This document shows, piece by piece, positions 18,627 to 28,068 of a stretch of DNA of 64,000 bases. The notes beneath the pieces were generated by a model. It saw only the letters and a program-made list of their open reading frames with translations. It had not been told where the DNA came from and made no database searches. Source of the stretch: Guyparkeria hydrothermalis (GTDB taxonomy: Bacteria; Pseudomonadota; Gammaproteobacteria; Halothiobacillales; Halothiobacillaceae); assembly GCF_023555375.1 (NCBI RefSeq), contig NZ_JAJSEE010000003.1, forward strand, positions 186,001-250,000, read 5' to 3'. Position numbers and translations under genes: made by a program. The stretch's first letter is position 1, and the number at the start of each line of letters is the position of its first letter.

Positions 18627-19322
18627 ATGCCGGAAAACGTCAGCTTCTTCGCCGCCCTGGCCGTCGGGTTTTTCGGCGGCGTGCACTGCGTCGGCATGTG
18701 TGGCGGGATCGTGGGGGCGCTGACCTTCGGCCTGCCCGCCGAGACGCGCGAGCGGGCCTCGCGGCTGTTTCCTTACCTGCTCGCCTACAACCTCGCCCGG
18801 ATCACCTCCTACACGGTGGCCGGGGCGATTGCCGGGACGGTCGGACTGCTGGGACTGTCGCTGGTGCCGATGCAGCAGGCGCAGCTGGTGCTGCTGGCGA
18901 TTGCCGGGCTGTTCATGGTGATGATGGGGCTGTACGTCGGCGGCTGGTGGTTCGGGTTGACGCGGATCGAGCGGTTCGGCTCGCGCCTGTGGCGCTACAT
19001 CGAGCCGGTCGGCCGGCGATTGATGCCGGTGAGATCGCCCGGTCAGGCCTTCGGGCTGGGGCTGGTCTGGGGGTGGCTGCCCTGCGGGCTGGTTTACAGC
19101 GTGCTGATCTGGGCGCTGTCGGCGGGCGGACCGTTACAGGGGGCGCTGCTCATGCTCGGGTTCGGATTGGGGACCTTGCCGAACCTGCTGGCGATGGGGG
19201 CGTTCGCCGGGCAGTTGTCGGCATTCGTGCGTCGGCCATGGGTGCGTCGGGTCGCCGGCGGCATGGTGGTCGCCTTTGGTGTCTACCAGCTGATGCTCGC
19301 CGGGGCGCGTCTCGCCGGCTGA
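18627..19322 (+). CDS. TauE/SafE-like (DsbD-type) membrane transport protein
   Basis: Inner-membrane protein of 231 aa with six predicted hydrophobic segments. It matches the sulfite-exporter/urease-accessory-like family often found near cytochrome oxidase genes: an N-terminal GFFGGVHCVGMCGGIVGAL, a YNLARITSYTVAGAIAG segment, and WGWLPCGLVYSVL repeating the glycine/cysteine pattern. The paired CxGMCG and LPCG motifs suggest metal or thiol chemistry, as in CcoS-linked homologues, but the substrate is not known. The ATG at 18627 directly precedes the first membrane helix; an upstream in-frame ATG at 18528 adds an unlikely charged leader. Confidence 0.8.
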   Translation: MPENVSFFAALAVGFFGGVHCVGMCGGIVGALTFGLPAETRERASRLFPYLLAYNLARITSYTVAGAIAGTVGLLGLSLVPMQQAQLVLLAIAGLFMVMMGLYVGGWWFGLTRIERFGSRLWRYIEPVGRRLMPVRSPGQAFGLGLVWGWLPCGLVYSVLIWALSAGGPLQGALLMLGFGLGTLPNLLAMGAFAGQLSAFVRRPWVRRVAGGMVVAFGVYQLMLAGARLAG

Positions 19323-19335
19323 ACAACGCGGCTCG

Positions 19336-19614
19336 TCAGCCGGTCACGGCAAAGCTCGTGAGGCCCTCGACCGGTTCCTCGCGTACCGCGAGGTCGGTCA
19401 CCCGCGCGTGCCTGGGGCCGTCGCGCAGCCTCTCCAGCATGGTCGATATCACGTCCGCGTCGCCTTCCAGGACCGCTTCGACCCGGCCGTCGTCGAGATT
19501 GCGCACCCAGCCGGCCACGCCCAGCGCCTCGGCCTGCTGGCGGGTGAAGTCGCGGAAGAACACGCCCTGCACGCGTCCACTCACGTGCACGTGTCGTCGG
19601 ATGGTGTCTGTCAT
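19336..19614 (-). CDS. acyP: Acylphosphatase
   Basis: Small cytosolic enzyme of 92 aa hydrolysing carboxyl-phosphate bonds. It has the two family signatures: HVSGRVQGVFFRDFTR, with the phosphate-binding loop and catalytic Arg, and GWVRNLDDGRVEAVLEG, with the catalytic Asn. A GGGAGG ribosome-binding site precedes the ATG. It overlaps nothing and ends 13 bp from the convergent TauE-like gene. Confidence 0.95.
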   Translation of the reverse strand: MTDTIRRHVHVSGRVQGVFFRDFTRQQAEALGVAGWVRNLDDGRVEAVLEGDADVISTMLERLRDGPRHARVTDLAVREEPVEGLTSFAVTG

Positions 19615-19637
19615 GGTCGCCTCCCTCGGATCGGCAT

Positions 19638-20681
19638 TCAGTCACGTCCCCGCGCGTCGGCTGAGCGCGGGGTGGCCGCCACCCGAGCCGCCTCGGGCAC
19701 CTCCAGGTGGAGCAGGGTGCCCGCGCCGGTGCCTTCGCGCACGATGGTCAATGATCGGGCCTCCCGGTCGAAGGCAATGCCCTCCCACTGGTCGATGCGC
19801 GGCAGCGAGCGCGAGGCGACCGGGCGGCGAATCGCCTCGGCCCAACGCTCGCCCACGTCGCGGCGGAAGAAGTACAGCGAGGAGTAGGTCAGTACGGCCA
19901 GCAGGCGGTTGTCGGACGAGAGGGTCATCCCGGTGGGCAGGCTGGTCTGGCGGCCGGTCAATGGCGAGAGCAGCCAGTTGATCGGATCGGTGGGCACCAG
20001 ACCACCCATCGGGCCGATCAGGCGGGCCTCGTGCACCGTGGCGCGCTCGAGTCGCTGGCGCGGGCTGCCCTCCTCGGCGAACGGCTGACGGGCCGCCAGC
20101 GGCAGGGAAAACAGCCGCGGCGGGTCCTCTCGCTTGGTGAGCAACAGGATCTGGCCGCCCCGGCGGTCGACCACCATGGCCTCGGTGTCCGCCGAGCCGT
20201 CGGGGTAGCGAAAGCGCAGCAGGTGACTGGGCGTGGTGCGTTGCTCCTGTGCCGAGGGCGGCAGCTCGGCCGGCTCGTCGACGAACCACAGCACGTAATC
20301 GGGCCAGCTGTCGCGGTTGTCGCCGGTGTCGGCGACGACCAGGCTGCTCGAGTCGTCGAGACGGATGCTCTCGATCGCCTCCCAGTCGCGCTGTACCAGT
20401 CCCTCGAGTTCCAGGCTCAGGCGTTGACGCCCCTCGGGGTCGATGCCGTGCACCCGCGGGGTGACGCGCTCGCTGGAGCCGGGGTCGTTGATGTTGTCGT
20501 TGTGCGTCCAGAGCAGGCGCTCGTGCTGGACGGACAGCGTCAGGCCGGATGCCTCGTCGATGCCCGCCGGCAATTCGTGCTCGGTCGCCACGGTGGGCGC
20601 CGCCAACGGGGTGCCGGCCGCAGCCAGCAGGAGCAGCAGTCCGAATCGCCAGTGATGTGCGGGGCGTGCGATGGGGGCCAT
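19638..20681 (-). CDS. Secreted protein of unknown function, β-propeller-like
   Basis: Predicted exported protein of 347 aa. The N terminus has a short charged region and a hydrophobic core (FGLLLLLAAAGTPLAA), consistent with Sec export. The mature part has repeated WTHNDNIND, LVVADTGDNRDSWPDYVLW and ILLLTKREDP-type segments resembling those in esterase-like or SdiA-regulated β-propeller proteins, with several Asp/Asn-rich turns that could bind calcium. I do not recognise a specific family. The gene ends 23 bp before acyP on the same strand. Confidence 0.7.
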   Translation of the reverse strand: MAPIARPAHHWRFGLLLLLAAAGTPLAAPTVATEHELPAGIDEASGLTLSVQHERLLWTHNDNINDPGSSERVTPRVHGIDPEGRQRLSLELEGLVQRDWEAIESIRLDDSSSLVVADTGDNRDSWPDYVLWFVDEPAELPPSAQEQRTTPSHLLRFRYPDGSADTEAMVVDRRGGQILLLTKREDPPRLFSLPLAARQPFAEEGSPRQRLERATVHEARLIGPMGGLVPTDPINWLLSPLTGRQTSLPTGMTLSSDNRLLAVLTYSSLYFFRRDVGERWAEAIRRPVASRSLPRIDQWEGIAFDREARSLTIVREGTGAGTLLHLEVPEAARVAATPRSADARGRD

Positions 20682-20856
20682 GGTCAGCGTCGGGGTGAGC
20701 AGACATGGGAACGCCCCGGACCACCCGGGCAGGCCGGGGGAGCGGGGCGCAAGCAGATCCGTTTTACCGGGACGGTTTCCCGAATCGGTTTTTCTGAGAT
20801 CCTCGATGTAGCTCGAGGTTCCCGCGCCGCGGCTTGACCGCGCCGTGGGCGGGTGG

Positions 20857-21072
20857 TCAGGCGGGGCCGTCTCCGGACTTGCCCTGGCCGGCGCCGCGCG
20901 TGTTCATGCCGATCAGCTTGTAGACCGGGCAGAAGTTGATCACGCCGGTGGCCAGCGGAATGATGCCGATATAGCCCCACCAGCCGATCACGTCGAACAG
21001 CGCCAGGGCGATCAGCGCGACGCCGACCACGATGCGCAACCACTTGTCGATCATTCCCACGTTGGCGGTCAT
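20857..21072 (-). CDS. DUF2892 (YgaP-like) inner membrane protein
   Basis: 71-aa protein with two hydrophobic helices and the family pattern NVGMIDKWLRIVVGVALI at the start, then FCPVYKLIGMNT. It corresponds to the membrane domain of YgaP without the rhodanese domain. Proteins of this kind are widespread, and their role is not established beyond links to sulfur metabolism. It stands alone with about 175 bp before the next gene on this strand. Confidence 0.85.
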   Translation of the reverse strand: MTANVGMIDKWLRIVVGVALIALALFDVIGWWGYIGIIPLATGVINFCPVYKLIGMNTRGAGQGKSGDGPA

Positions 21073-21131
21073 CTCTGCATCCTCCGGTTGAACGGGTTAA
21101 CGGGGTATCGAGTACCGTCCCGCGAGTGTAG

Positions 21132-21434
21132 TCACTGCGGCGGGAATTTCCCGTGTTCGACGCGATGCAGCGCGATGCGCTTTTCGAAGAAGATGCTGAA
21201 GTCGGCGTAGTCCCAGCGCGTGATCGGCGGCGTGGGATGCTCGCCGGTGGCGGGTACGGGGGCGTGGCGACGCTCCGGCTCGCCGAAACGCGCGATGACC
21301 TGCTCCTGGGTCAGGCCGTGGACCGAGGCCGACTCGCCGTCGCTCTGGGCGAGGGTCGGGCCGGCGGCCAGGATGCCGGCGATCGCCAGCAGGGCGACGG
21401 CCAGCGGCCGGGCGAGTTGCGTCAGCGGGGTCAT
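21132..21434 (-). CDS. Small exported protein of unknown function
   Basis: 100-aa protein with a clear signal peptide (LARPLAVALLAIAGILAAGP, cleavage near TLAQ). The mature part reads as a single small domain: EQVIARFGEPERRHAPV, then PPITRWDYADFSIFFEKRIA. This resembles the SmpA/BamE-like 'GxP...W.Y' lipoprotein-adjacent fold, but it lacks a lipobox cysteine. The ATG at 21434 has AAGGAG six bases upstream and is preferred over an in-frame ATG at 21455. Confidence 0.72.
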   Translation of the reverse strand: MTPLTQLARPLAVALLAIAGILAAGPTLAQSDGESASVHGLTQEQVIARFGEPERRHAPVPATGEHPTPPITRWDYADFSIFFEKRIALHRVEHGKFPPQ

Positions 21435-21745
21435 GGTCGGCTCCTTGTCTTGCATTGATGACTCGTTCCCTGAATGATCTGCTGTCGCGCCGAGTGGCTC
21501 GGAGGGCCCCAGGCCTGCCGGGCGTGGCTCCGGCGGCCCGCGCGGTGCGATTGCCGCTAGTCTGCGCCAGGCCGCCGTTGGCTGCAAGCGGGATGACCGG
21601 CGGCGCGGGTTAGACTCTGGTTCCGGCACCTGGGCACCAATCGGCGGTTTCGTGGTCGAAATGGCCCGTGGCCGGGATGGCCGTGCCGGGCCGATCACGG
21701 TCGGCCGTTTGACGTATATCCACCCACAGCACATCAGGGGTCTGC
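21435..21745. other. Intergenic region without recognised gene
   Basis: About 310 bp between the divergent small exported protein and the LolC/E gene. Both promoters should lie here. I see no convincing -35/-10 pair, hairpin or conserved repeat. Open frames in it are GC-rich and lack start signals. AGGGG lies five bases before the LolC/E ATG. Confidence 0.5.
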
Positions 21746-22993
21746 ATGCGGCGGACATTCGAATGGATGATCGGGCTGCGCTACACGCGCGCCAAACGAC
21801 GCAATCGCTTCGTGTCGTTCATCTCGGCCACCTCGATCATCGGCATCACCCTCGGCGTGACCGCCCTGATCGTGGTGATCTCGGTGATGAACGGCTTTCA
21901 GGACGAGCTGCGCGAGCGCATCCTCGGCATGACCGCGCACGTCACCGTCAGCGAGCGTGGCGAGGCGCTGGGTGACTGGCCGTCAGTCGCCGAGAGAATC
22001 GAGCGCCATCCGTCGGTACAGGCGGTCGCGCCCTACGTGCAGGCGGAGGGCATGCTCTCGGCCGCCTCGGAGGTCTCCGGGGCGATCATCCGCGGCATCG
22101 ACCCGGCACGCGAGGCCCCGGTCACCGACATCGGCGCGCACATCAAGGAAGGCGAGCTCGCCGCACTGGAGGCCGGCGAGTTCGGCATCGTGCTGGGCTC
22201 GGCGCTGGCCCGCTCGCTGGGCGTCGAGGTGGGCGACCGGCTGATGCTGATCAGCGCCGACGTCGCCGTCACGCCGGTCGGCGGCATGCTGCGCCAGCGG
22301 CGCTTTACCGTCGTGGGCCTGTTCGAGGTGGGCATGTACGAGTACGACCGCGGCACGGCCATGATCCACCTGGCCGACGCCCAGGCCCTGTTCCGCACCG
22401 GCGACGGCGTCTCCGGGCTGCGCCTGAAGCTCGACGACATATTCACTGCGCCGGCCGTGGCGCGGGACCTCAACCAGCAGCTGGGCTACCCGTACGTGGC
22501 GCAGGACTGGACCCAGTCGAACGCCAACTTCTTCCGCGCCATCCAGATCGAGCGCACGGTGATGTTCATCATCCTGTCGCTGATCGTGGCGGTGGCGGCG
22601 TTCAATATCGTCTCGACGCTGGTGATGCTGGTCACCGACAAGCAGGGCGACATCGCCATCCTGCGCACGCTCGGCGCCAGTCCCGGGTCGATCATGATGA
22701 TCTTCATCATCACCGGCGTGGTGATCGGCCTGATCGGCACGCTGGTGGGCGTGGGCGTGGGCGTGCTCATCGCCGAGAACATCGACGTGATCGTGCCCTG
22801 GATCGAGAACCTCGCCGGCACCCAGTTCATGCCCGCGGACGTCTACTACATCAGCGAGGTGCCCTCGCGACTCGACTGGGGCGACGTGGGCCTGATCGGC
22901 CTGATGGCCTTCGCGCTTTCGTTCCTCGCCACGCTCTACCCGGCATGGCGGGCCTCCCGTGTACAACCGGCCCAAGCGCTGCGCTACGAATGA
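21746..22993 (+). CDS. lolC: Lipoprotein-releasing ABC transporter permease (LolC/LolE type)
   Basis: Inner-membrane permease of 415 aa that extracts lipoproteins for transfer to LolA. The N terminus is diagnostic: GLRYTRAKRRNRFVSFISAT, then a first membrane helix and VISVMNGFQDELRERILGM. A large periplasmic domain (about residues 45-265) is followed by three C-terminal helices of the FtsX fold. Only one permease gene is present next to lolD, so the transporter may be a single-type (LolF-like) dimer, or a second permease may lie elsewhere. lolD starts 15 bp downstream. Confidence 0.92.
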   Translation: MRRTFEWMIGLRYTRAKRRNRFVSFISATSIIGITLGVTALIVVISVMNGFQDELRERILGMTAHVTVSERGEALGDWPSVAERIERHPSVQAVAPYVQAEGMLSAASEVSGAIIRGIDPAREAPVTDIGAHIKEGELAALEAGEFGIVLGSALARSLGVEVGDRLMLISADVAVTPVGGMLRQRRFTVVGLFEVGMYEYDRGTAMIHLADAQALFRTGDGVSGLRLKLDDIFTAPAVARDLNQQLGYPYVAQDWTQSNANFFRAIQIERTVMFIILSLIVAVAAFNIVSTLVMLVTDKQGDIAILRTLGASPGSIMMIFIITGVVIGLIGTLVGVGVGVLIAENIDVIVPWIENLAGTQFMPADVYYISEVPSRLDWGDVGLIGLMAFALSFLATLYPAWRASRVQPAQALRYE

Positions 22994-23008
22994 CCGAGAC
23001 GCTGAGAT

Positions 23009-23710
23009 ATGAGTGAGTCGAACCGCACGCCGCGCCCGGTCCTCGAGGCGACCGGGCTGACCCGCACCTTTCGCGAGGGCAGCCTCAACGTCGAGGTGCT
23101 GCGCGGCATCGATCTGGCCATCCATGCCGGCGAGCGGGTCGCGATCGTCGGCGCCTCGGGGGCGGGTAAGTCGAGCCTGCTCTCGTTGCTGGCCGGCCTC
23201 GACCAGCCCACCGGCGGCGAGGTCTGGCTTGCCGGCCAGCGTTTCTCGGCGCTGGGCGAACGTCGTCGAGGCCTGTTGCGCAACCGTCACCTGGGCTTCG
23301 TCTATCAGGCCCATCACCTGTTGCCGGAGTTCTCGGCACTGACCAACGTCGCCATGCCGTTGATCATCCGCCGCGAACCGCGCGAGGCGGCCGAATCGAA
23401 GGCGCGCGCCCTGCTCGAGCGCGTCGGGCTGGGGCACCGGCTCGACCATCGACCCGGCGAGCTCTCGGGCGGCGAGCGCCAGCGCGTCGCCATCGCCCGG
23501 GCGCTGGTCACCCGCCCGGAGGTGGTGCTGGCCGACGAGCCCACCGGCAACCTCGATACCCGCAGCACCGAGGCGGTGTTCGAGGCCATGCTCGAGCTCA
23601 ACCAGGCCATGGGCAGCGCCATCGTCCTGGTCACCCACGATCTGGAGCTCGCCGCCCGCATGGACCGCACCCTGCACATCGCCGACGGCCTGATCACCGA
23701 CCGCAGTTGA
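23009..23710 (+). CDS. lolD: Lipoprotein-releasing ABC transporter ATP-binding protein LolD
   Basis: ATPase of the Lol system, 233 aa. Walker [18 protein letters not shown]-loop [17 protein letters not shown] (typical of LolD), signature [15 protein letters not shown], Walker [13 protein letters not shown] and the switch histidine in VTHD are all present. It follows the permease by 15 bp and forms an operon with it. Confidence 0.95.
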   Translation: MSESNRTPRPVLEATGLTRTFREGSLNVEVLRGIDLAIHAGERVAIVGASGAGKSSLLSLLAGLDQPTGGEVWLAGQRFSALGERRRGLLRNRHLGFVYQAHHLLPEFSALTNVAMPLIIRREPREAAESKARALLERVGLGHRLDHRPGELSGGERQRVAIARALVTRPEVVLADEPTGNLDTRSTEAVFEAMLELNQAMGSAIVLVTHDLELAARMDRTLHIADGLITDRS

Positions 23711-23761
23711 GCGCGACCCCCTTGAGCCGGCCGGTCATGCCCGATCGGTTCGGCAAAACAT

Positions 23762-23789
23762 ATTGCGGCTGGCCAATCACGGTCTAGGC
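23762..23789 (+). promoter_or_regulatory. Candidate promoter for the molybdenum hydroxylase operon
   Basis: TTGCGG and TAGGCT are separated by 16 bp, about 75 bp before the start of the 2Fe-2S subunit gene. The match is moderate and the spacing acceptable; it is the best candidate in the 150-bp gap after lolD. Confidence 0.35.
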
Positions 23790-23860
23790 TCCTTGGCACG
23801 TTTCGATCGCCCCTCTCCCGGGGCGATTTCCGACTCTGCGATCGACCAAGGAGAACCGCC

Positions 23861-24346
23861 GTGGCAACACTCACCATCAACGGGCGACCCGTGACCCTCG
23901 AGGTCGCCGATGACATGCCCCTGCTGTGGGCCATTCGTGACTACGTCGGCCTGACGGGCACCAAGTTCGGCTGTGGTGCTGGGCTGTGCGGTGCCTGCAC
24001 CGTCCACGTCGATGGCGAGGCGACCCGCTCCTGCATCACCCCGGTGGCCTCCGCCGACGGCAAGGAGATCACCACCATCGAGGGGCTCTCCTCGGCCGGC
24101 GATCACCCGGTGCAACTGGCCTGGGTGGCCGAGGATGCCCCGCAGTGCGGCTACTGCCAGTCCGGCCAGATCATGCAGGCCGCGGCCCTGCTGGCCGACA
24201 ACCCCGATCCCTCCGACGAGGACATCGACCGGGCGATGAAGGGCAATCTCTGCCGTTGCGGCACCTACAACCAGATCCGTGCGGCGATCAAGCACGCCGC
24301 GGCGGCAAAGATGGCCGGCCGTGACGGCGAGGAGGTGTCGGCATGA
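23861..24346 (+). CDS. 2Fe-2S subunit of a molybdenum hydroxylase (IorA-like)
   Basis: Electron-transfer subunit of 161 aa. The N-terminal plant-ferredoxin-type cluster motif [20 protein letters not shown] and the C-terminal second cluster (CGYCQSGQI ... [12 protein letters not shown]) are complete, with all eight cysteines. The form is that of isoquinoline 1-oxidoreductase alpha subunit or aldehyde oxidoreductase small subunit. It overlaps the Mo-subunit gene by 4 bp (ATGA). No FAD subunit gene is adjacent, so electrons probably pass to a cytochrome or quinone-linked acceptor. Confidence 0.93.
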   Translation: MATLTINGRPVTLEVADDMPLLWAIRDYVGLTGTKFGCGAGLCGACTVHVDGEATRSCITPVASADGKEITTIEGLSSAGDHPVQLAWVAEDAPQCGYCQSGQIMQAAALLADNPDPSDEDIDRAMKGNLCRCGTYNQIRAAIKHAAAAKMAGRDGEEVSA

Positions 24347-26490
24347 CTACCCGCAGACAGTTTCTGAAGGTTTCCGCCGCGGTCGGTGGCGGGTTGCTGG
24401 TCGGTTTCCGCCTCGGTGCGCCCGAGTCGGCCATGGCCGCCGACGGCGAGGGCGGCAACTCCGGCTCGGCCGGCGTGTTCGAGCCCAACGCCTGGATCGA
24501 GATGCACCCGGATGGCCGGACGATGCTGACCGTCTCGGGCTCCGAGATGGGTCAGGGGGCGATGACGGTGATCCCGATGATGATCGCCGAGGAACTCGAC
24601 CTGCCCTGGGGCGAGTTCGACACGCGATTCGCCCCGGCCGACGAGGCCTACGCCAACCCGGCGCTGGGCAGCCAGGTCACCGGCGGCAGTGCCACCGTGC
24701 GCGGCTTTTACACCAAGCTGCGCGAGGTGGGTGCGGCCACCCGCGAGATGCTGATGCAGGCCGCGGCCAACCGCTGGGGCGTGCCGCTCTCCGAGTTGCG
24801 CACCGAGCCGGGCGTAGTGGTGCACACCGCCACCGGCCGCCAGGTCGAGTACAAGGACCTGGTCGCCGATGCCGCCCAGCTCGAGCCGCCCGAAGAGGTC
24901 TTCACCAAGGACCGCGAAGATTTCCGCATCATCGGCAAGCCGACCAAGCGCCTGGATACCCCGCAGAAGGTCAGTGGCCAGGCGGACTTCGGTATCGACG
25001 CCCGCCCCGACGGCCTGCTGCAGGCCAGCATCGAGCGTTGCCCGGTCTTCGGCGGCAAGCTGAAATCGGTGGACGCCGCCGAGGCCAAGAAGGCCAGCGG
25101 CGTCGAACAGGTGATCGAACTCGAGCACGGCGTGGCCGTGCTGGCGGGCGACTGGTGGAGTGCCGACCAGGCCCGGAAGAAGCTCTCGGTCGAGTGGGAC
25201 GAGGGCGAGCTGGCCGACCTGGATGACGAGGCCGTCGACAAGCAGTTCCAGGAGGGGGTCAAGGCCGATGCCCGCCCGGCCCGCACCGAGGGGCGCGGTG
25301 CCGAAGCGCTCGGCAACGACGAGAACACGCACTCGGCGACCTACCGCGTGCCGTACCTCGCCCACACCACCATGGAGCCGATGAACGCCACCGCCTCGGT
25401 CACCGACGAGGGCGTGACCCTGTGGGTGCCGACCCAGGCGCCCGGCTCGGTGCAGAAGGTGGCCGCCGAGGTGGCCGGCGTCGACCCCGCCAAGGTCACG
25501 GTGCACACCACCTTCCTCGGCGGCGGTTTCGGGCGCCGTTTCGAGACCGACTTCGTTCGCGAGGCAGTCGAGCTCTCCAAGCGCGCCGGTCGTCCGGTCA
25601 AGGTGATCTACACGCGTCCCGACGACGTGCGTCACGACTTCTACCGCCCGGCCGCCTACAACGAGCTGTCCGCCACGCTCGACGACGACGGTCTGCCGGT
25701 GACCTGGGTGCATCGCATCGCCGGCCCGTCGATCTGGTCGCGGGTCGCGCCGGGCATGGTCAAGGACGGCATCGATCCGGCCGCCGTCGAAGGCGCGGCG
25801 GATCACCCCTACCAGATCGAGAACATCGCCGTTTCCTACGCCCAGGTCGACCCGGGCATCCCGGTGGGTTTCTGGCGTTCGGTGGGCCATTCGCAGAACG
25901 CCTGGATCGTCGAGTCGTTCCTCGACGAGCTCGCGCGCCGGGCCGAGATCGATCCGGTCGAGTACCGCCTGAAACTGCTCAAGGACGACTCCCGGCACGT
26001 CGACGTGCTCAAGCGGGCCGCCGAGATGGCCGACTGGGGCGGCGAGTTGCCCGAGGGGCGCGCCCGCGGCGTGGCGTTGGCCAAGTCGTTCGGCAGTTAC
26101 TGCGCCCAGGTCGCCGAGGTCTCGATCGAGGACGGCAAGCCCCGGGTGCACAAGGTCTGGTGCGCGCTGGATTGCGGCATCGCGGTCAACCCGGCCGGGG
26201 TCGAGCGCCAGGTGCATTCCTCGATCGCCTACGGCCTGACCGCGGCCCTGTCCGGCAAGATCACCATCAAGAACGGCCGGGTCCAGGAGCAGAACTTCAA
26301 CGACTACCCGGCGGTGAGCATGGATCAGATGCCGGAGGTCGAGGTCGGCATCGTCGATTCCGGCCAGCCGCCGGGCGGCGTGGGCGAGCCGGGGCTGCCG
26401 CCGCTGGCACCGGCCGTGGTCAACGCGCTGGTGAGCCTGACCGGCAAGCCGATCCGTCGGCTGCCGATCGAGCTGGACGGGGAGGCGTGA
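24343..26490 (+). CDS. Molybdopterin-binding subunit of a Tat-exported aldehyde/isoquinoline-type oxidoreductase (IorB-like)
   Basis: Catalytic subunit of 715 aa in the xanthine dehydrogenase family. A twin-arginine signal opens the protein ([20 protein letters not shown]), so the folded heterodimer should be exported to the periplasm. Landmarks: [24 protein letters not shown], the pterin-contact [18 protein letters not shown], and the C-terminal [18 protein letters not shown], whose Glu is the presumed catalytic base. Length matches IorB rather than the longer XdhB. The substrate cannot be read from sequence; aldehydes or N-heterocycles are typical. xdhC and a MocA-like gene follow directly, and a molybdate transporter operon lies 13 kb downstream. 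Confidence 0.9.
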   Translation: MTTRRQFLKVSAAVGGGLLVGFRLGAPESAMAADGEGGNSGSAGVFEPNAWIEMHPDGRTMLTVSGSEMGQGAMTVIPMMIAEELDLPWGEFDTRFAPADEAYANPALGSQVTGGSATVRGFYTKLREVGAATREMLMQAAANRWGVPLSELRTEPGVVVHTATGRQVEYKDLVADAAQLEPPEEVFTKDREDFRIIGKPTKRLDTPQKVSGQADFGIDARPDGLLQASIERCPVFGGKLKSVDAAEAKKASGVEQVIELEHGVAVLAGDWWSADQARKKLSVEWDEGELADLDDEAVDKQFQEGVKADARPARTEGRGAEALGNDENTHSATYRVPYLAHTTMEPMNATASVTDEGVTLWVPTQAPGSVQKVAAEVAGVDPAKVTVHTTFLGGGFGRRFETDFVREAVELSKRAGRPVKVIYTRPDDVRHDFYRPAAYNELSATLDDDGLPVTWVHRIAGPSIWSRVAPGMVKDGIDPAAVEGAADHPYQIENIAVSYAQVDPGIPVGFWRSVGHSQNAWIVESFLDELARRAEIDPVEYRLKLLKDDSRHVDVLKRAAEMADWGGELPEGRARGVALAKSFGSYCAQVAEVSIEDGKPRVHKVWCALDCGIAVNPAGVERQVHSSIAYGLTAALSGKITIKNGRVQEQNFNDYPAVSMDQMPEVEVGIVDSGQPPGGVGEPGLPPLAPAVVNALVSLTGKPIRRLPIELDGEA

Positions 26491-27506
26491 ACGCGTCCCC
26501 GGCCACCGATCGTCAGGGGGCCCTGAATCTGGCGGTCGAGGCCCTCGAGGCCGGCCACGAGGTGGCGCTGGTCACGGTGCTCGAGACCTACGGGTCGGCC
26601 CCGCGCCGGCCCGGTTCGCTCTGGGTGATCGTCGATCCGGCCGGCCCGAGCCCCGAGGGAATCCCTAGGCAGGCCGGCTCGGTCTCCGGCGGTTGCGTCG
26701 AGGACGAGCTGCTCGACTGGCTCGCGGGGCGCCCCGAGGCGTCCCGGCTCGGCGTGCCGATCGAGCGGCGTTTCGACGGCACGACCCACCCGGGCCTGCC
26801 CTGTGGCGGGACCCTGTCGTTGCTGATCGAGTGGCCGCGCCGGGCGGCCGACCTGCGCCCGGCACTGGCCGCCGTGTCGCGTCGCGAGGCGGTCTGGCGC
26901 GAGGTCGACCTGACCAGCGGCGCGGTGACGTTTCATCCGGTCGAGGGCGTCGTGCCCGAATTCCCGGTGTGCCGTGGCGGCCGGCTCGCCGTGCCATTCG
27001 GCCCGGCCTGGCGGTTGGCGGTCATCGGCACCGGTCCGGTCGCCGAGGCGCTGGCCTGGCAGGGGCGGGCGCTTGGATTCGAGGTCGACGTCTGCGATCC
27101 GCGCCCCGAGATCGGCTGGCATGTCGCCGGCGTGCCGCTGCACCGCGAGGCCCCGGAGCGATTCTTCGCCACCCGCAGTCTGGATGGCCGCACGGCGGTG
27201 GTCGCGGTGGCCCACGACCCCCGGCTCGACGACCTGGCCCTGATCGACGCGCTCGAGTCGCCGGCGTTCTACGTCGCGGCGATGGGCGGGGCGGGCACCA
27301 GCCGGGCGCGCCGCGACCGGCTCGCCTCGCTGGGCGTGGACACGACTCGGCTGCGTGCCCCGGCCGGTCTCGATATCGGCTCGCATACCCCGGCCGAGAT
27401 CGCGGTCTCGATCGCCGCCGAGCTGGTCGCCGCACGCGACATCGAGCGTCGACGCGCCGGCACGCCGGCGGCCGTGGGCACGGATGCCCTGCTCGATGCC
27501 CGTTGA
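26487..27506 (+). CDS. XdhC-family molybdenum cofactor insertion/maturation protein
   Basis: 339-aa protein of the XdhC/CoxI family, which bind sulfurated molybdenum cofactor and deliver it to hydroxylases. Seen: VTVLETYGSAPRRPGS at the N terminus, SVSGGCVEDELLDWL, LPCGGTLSLLIEW (with the conserved Cys), and a C-terminal NAD-binding-like half with AVIGTGPVAEALAWQG and YVAAMGG. The start is GTG at 26487, overlapping the Mo-subunit stop (GTGA); N-terminal length fits the family. The gene overlaps the MocA-like gene by 11 bp. Confidence 0.9.
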   Translation: MNASPATDRQGALNLAVEALEAGHEVALVTVLETYGSAPRRPGSLWVIVDPAGPSPEGIPRQAGSVSGGCVEDELLDWLAGRPEASRLGVPIERRFDGTTHPGLPCGGTLSLLIEWPRRAADLRPALAAVSRREAVWREVDLTSGAVTFHPVEGVVPEFPVCRGGRLAVPFGPAWRLAVIGTGPVAEALAWQGRALGFEVDVCDPRPEIGWHVAGVPLHREAPERFFATRSLDGRTAVVAVAHDPRLDDLALIDALESPAFYVAAMGGAGTSRARRDRLASLGVDTTRLRAPAGLDIGSHTPAEIAVSIAAELVAARDIERRRAGTPAAVGTDALLDAR

Positions 27507-28068
27507 CGCGGCAGCCGTCCCGCCCGATCTGGTCGGCGTGGTGCTGGCGGCCGGGCGGGCCGAGCGCTTTGGCTCGGACAAGCGCTGGGCCGAGCTGCGC
27601 GGCGAGCCGTTGCTCGCCCATGCCCTGGCCGCGGCCCGGGCGGTCTGCGAGCGTGTGCTGGTGGTGGTCGAGATGCCCGACCCGCGGCTCGACCGGCTGC
27701 TGGCCCGCCTGCCGGCCGAGGCGGTGATCTGTCCGTGTGCCGGCGAGGGGCTGGCCGCCAGTCGGCGCTGCGCGATCGACCGGCTGGCCGACGAGCGTCC
27801 CGACGGGGTGCTGTTCTTTCTCGGTGACATGCCGATGGTGCCAATCGACCAGGTACGACACCTGGTCGAGCACATGCGTTCGGCCGGACGCCCGGTGCGC
27901 CCCGTGCACGACTCGCAGCCCGGCCACCCGGTCGCCTGCCCGGGCGGCTGGCTCGATCACCTGGCCGAACGCGGTTTCCCTGCCCGCGAGGGCCAGTTGA
28001 TCGACTGTGCGCACCCCGGCGTCGTGCGCGACGTGGATTGCCCCGCCGATCTCGCCGCGTTGCGTTAA
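27496..28068 (+). CDS. MocA/MobA-like nucleotidyltransferase (Mo-cofactor CTP/GTP transferase)
   Basis: 190-aa NTP-transferase-fold protein, most likely a molybdenum cofactor cytidylyltransferase that makes the MCD form used by hydroxylases. The N terminus has VGVVLAAGRAERFGSDKRWA (the nucleotide-binding LAAG.s.RFG..K loop), and the metal site is in FFLGDMPMV. Its position immediately after xdhC, overlapping by 11 bp, supports a role in the same hydroxylase. Upstream in-frame starts lie inside xdhC and are not used. The stop codon TAA is the first base set of a palindromic element (28066-28163). Confidence 0.87.
   Translation: MPVDAAAVPPDLVGVVLAAGRAERFGSDKRWAELRGEPLLAHALAAARAVCERVLVVVEMPDPRLDRLLARLPAEAVICPCAGEGLAASRRCAIDRLADERPDGVLFFLGDMPMVPIDQVRHLVEHMRSAGRPVRPVHDSQPGHPVACPGGWLDHLAERGFPAREGQLIDCAHPGVVRDVDCPADLAALR

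Noticed and set aside
16691-19981. A ~1096-codon open frame on the plus strand opposite hrpA and continuing beyond it
   Set aside because: It overlaps hrpA, the TauE-like gene and acyP in a different frame and has no family motifs; it is a GC-rich shadow.
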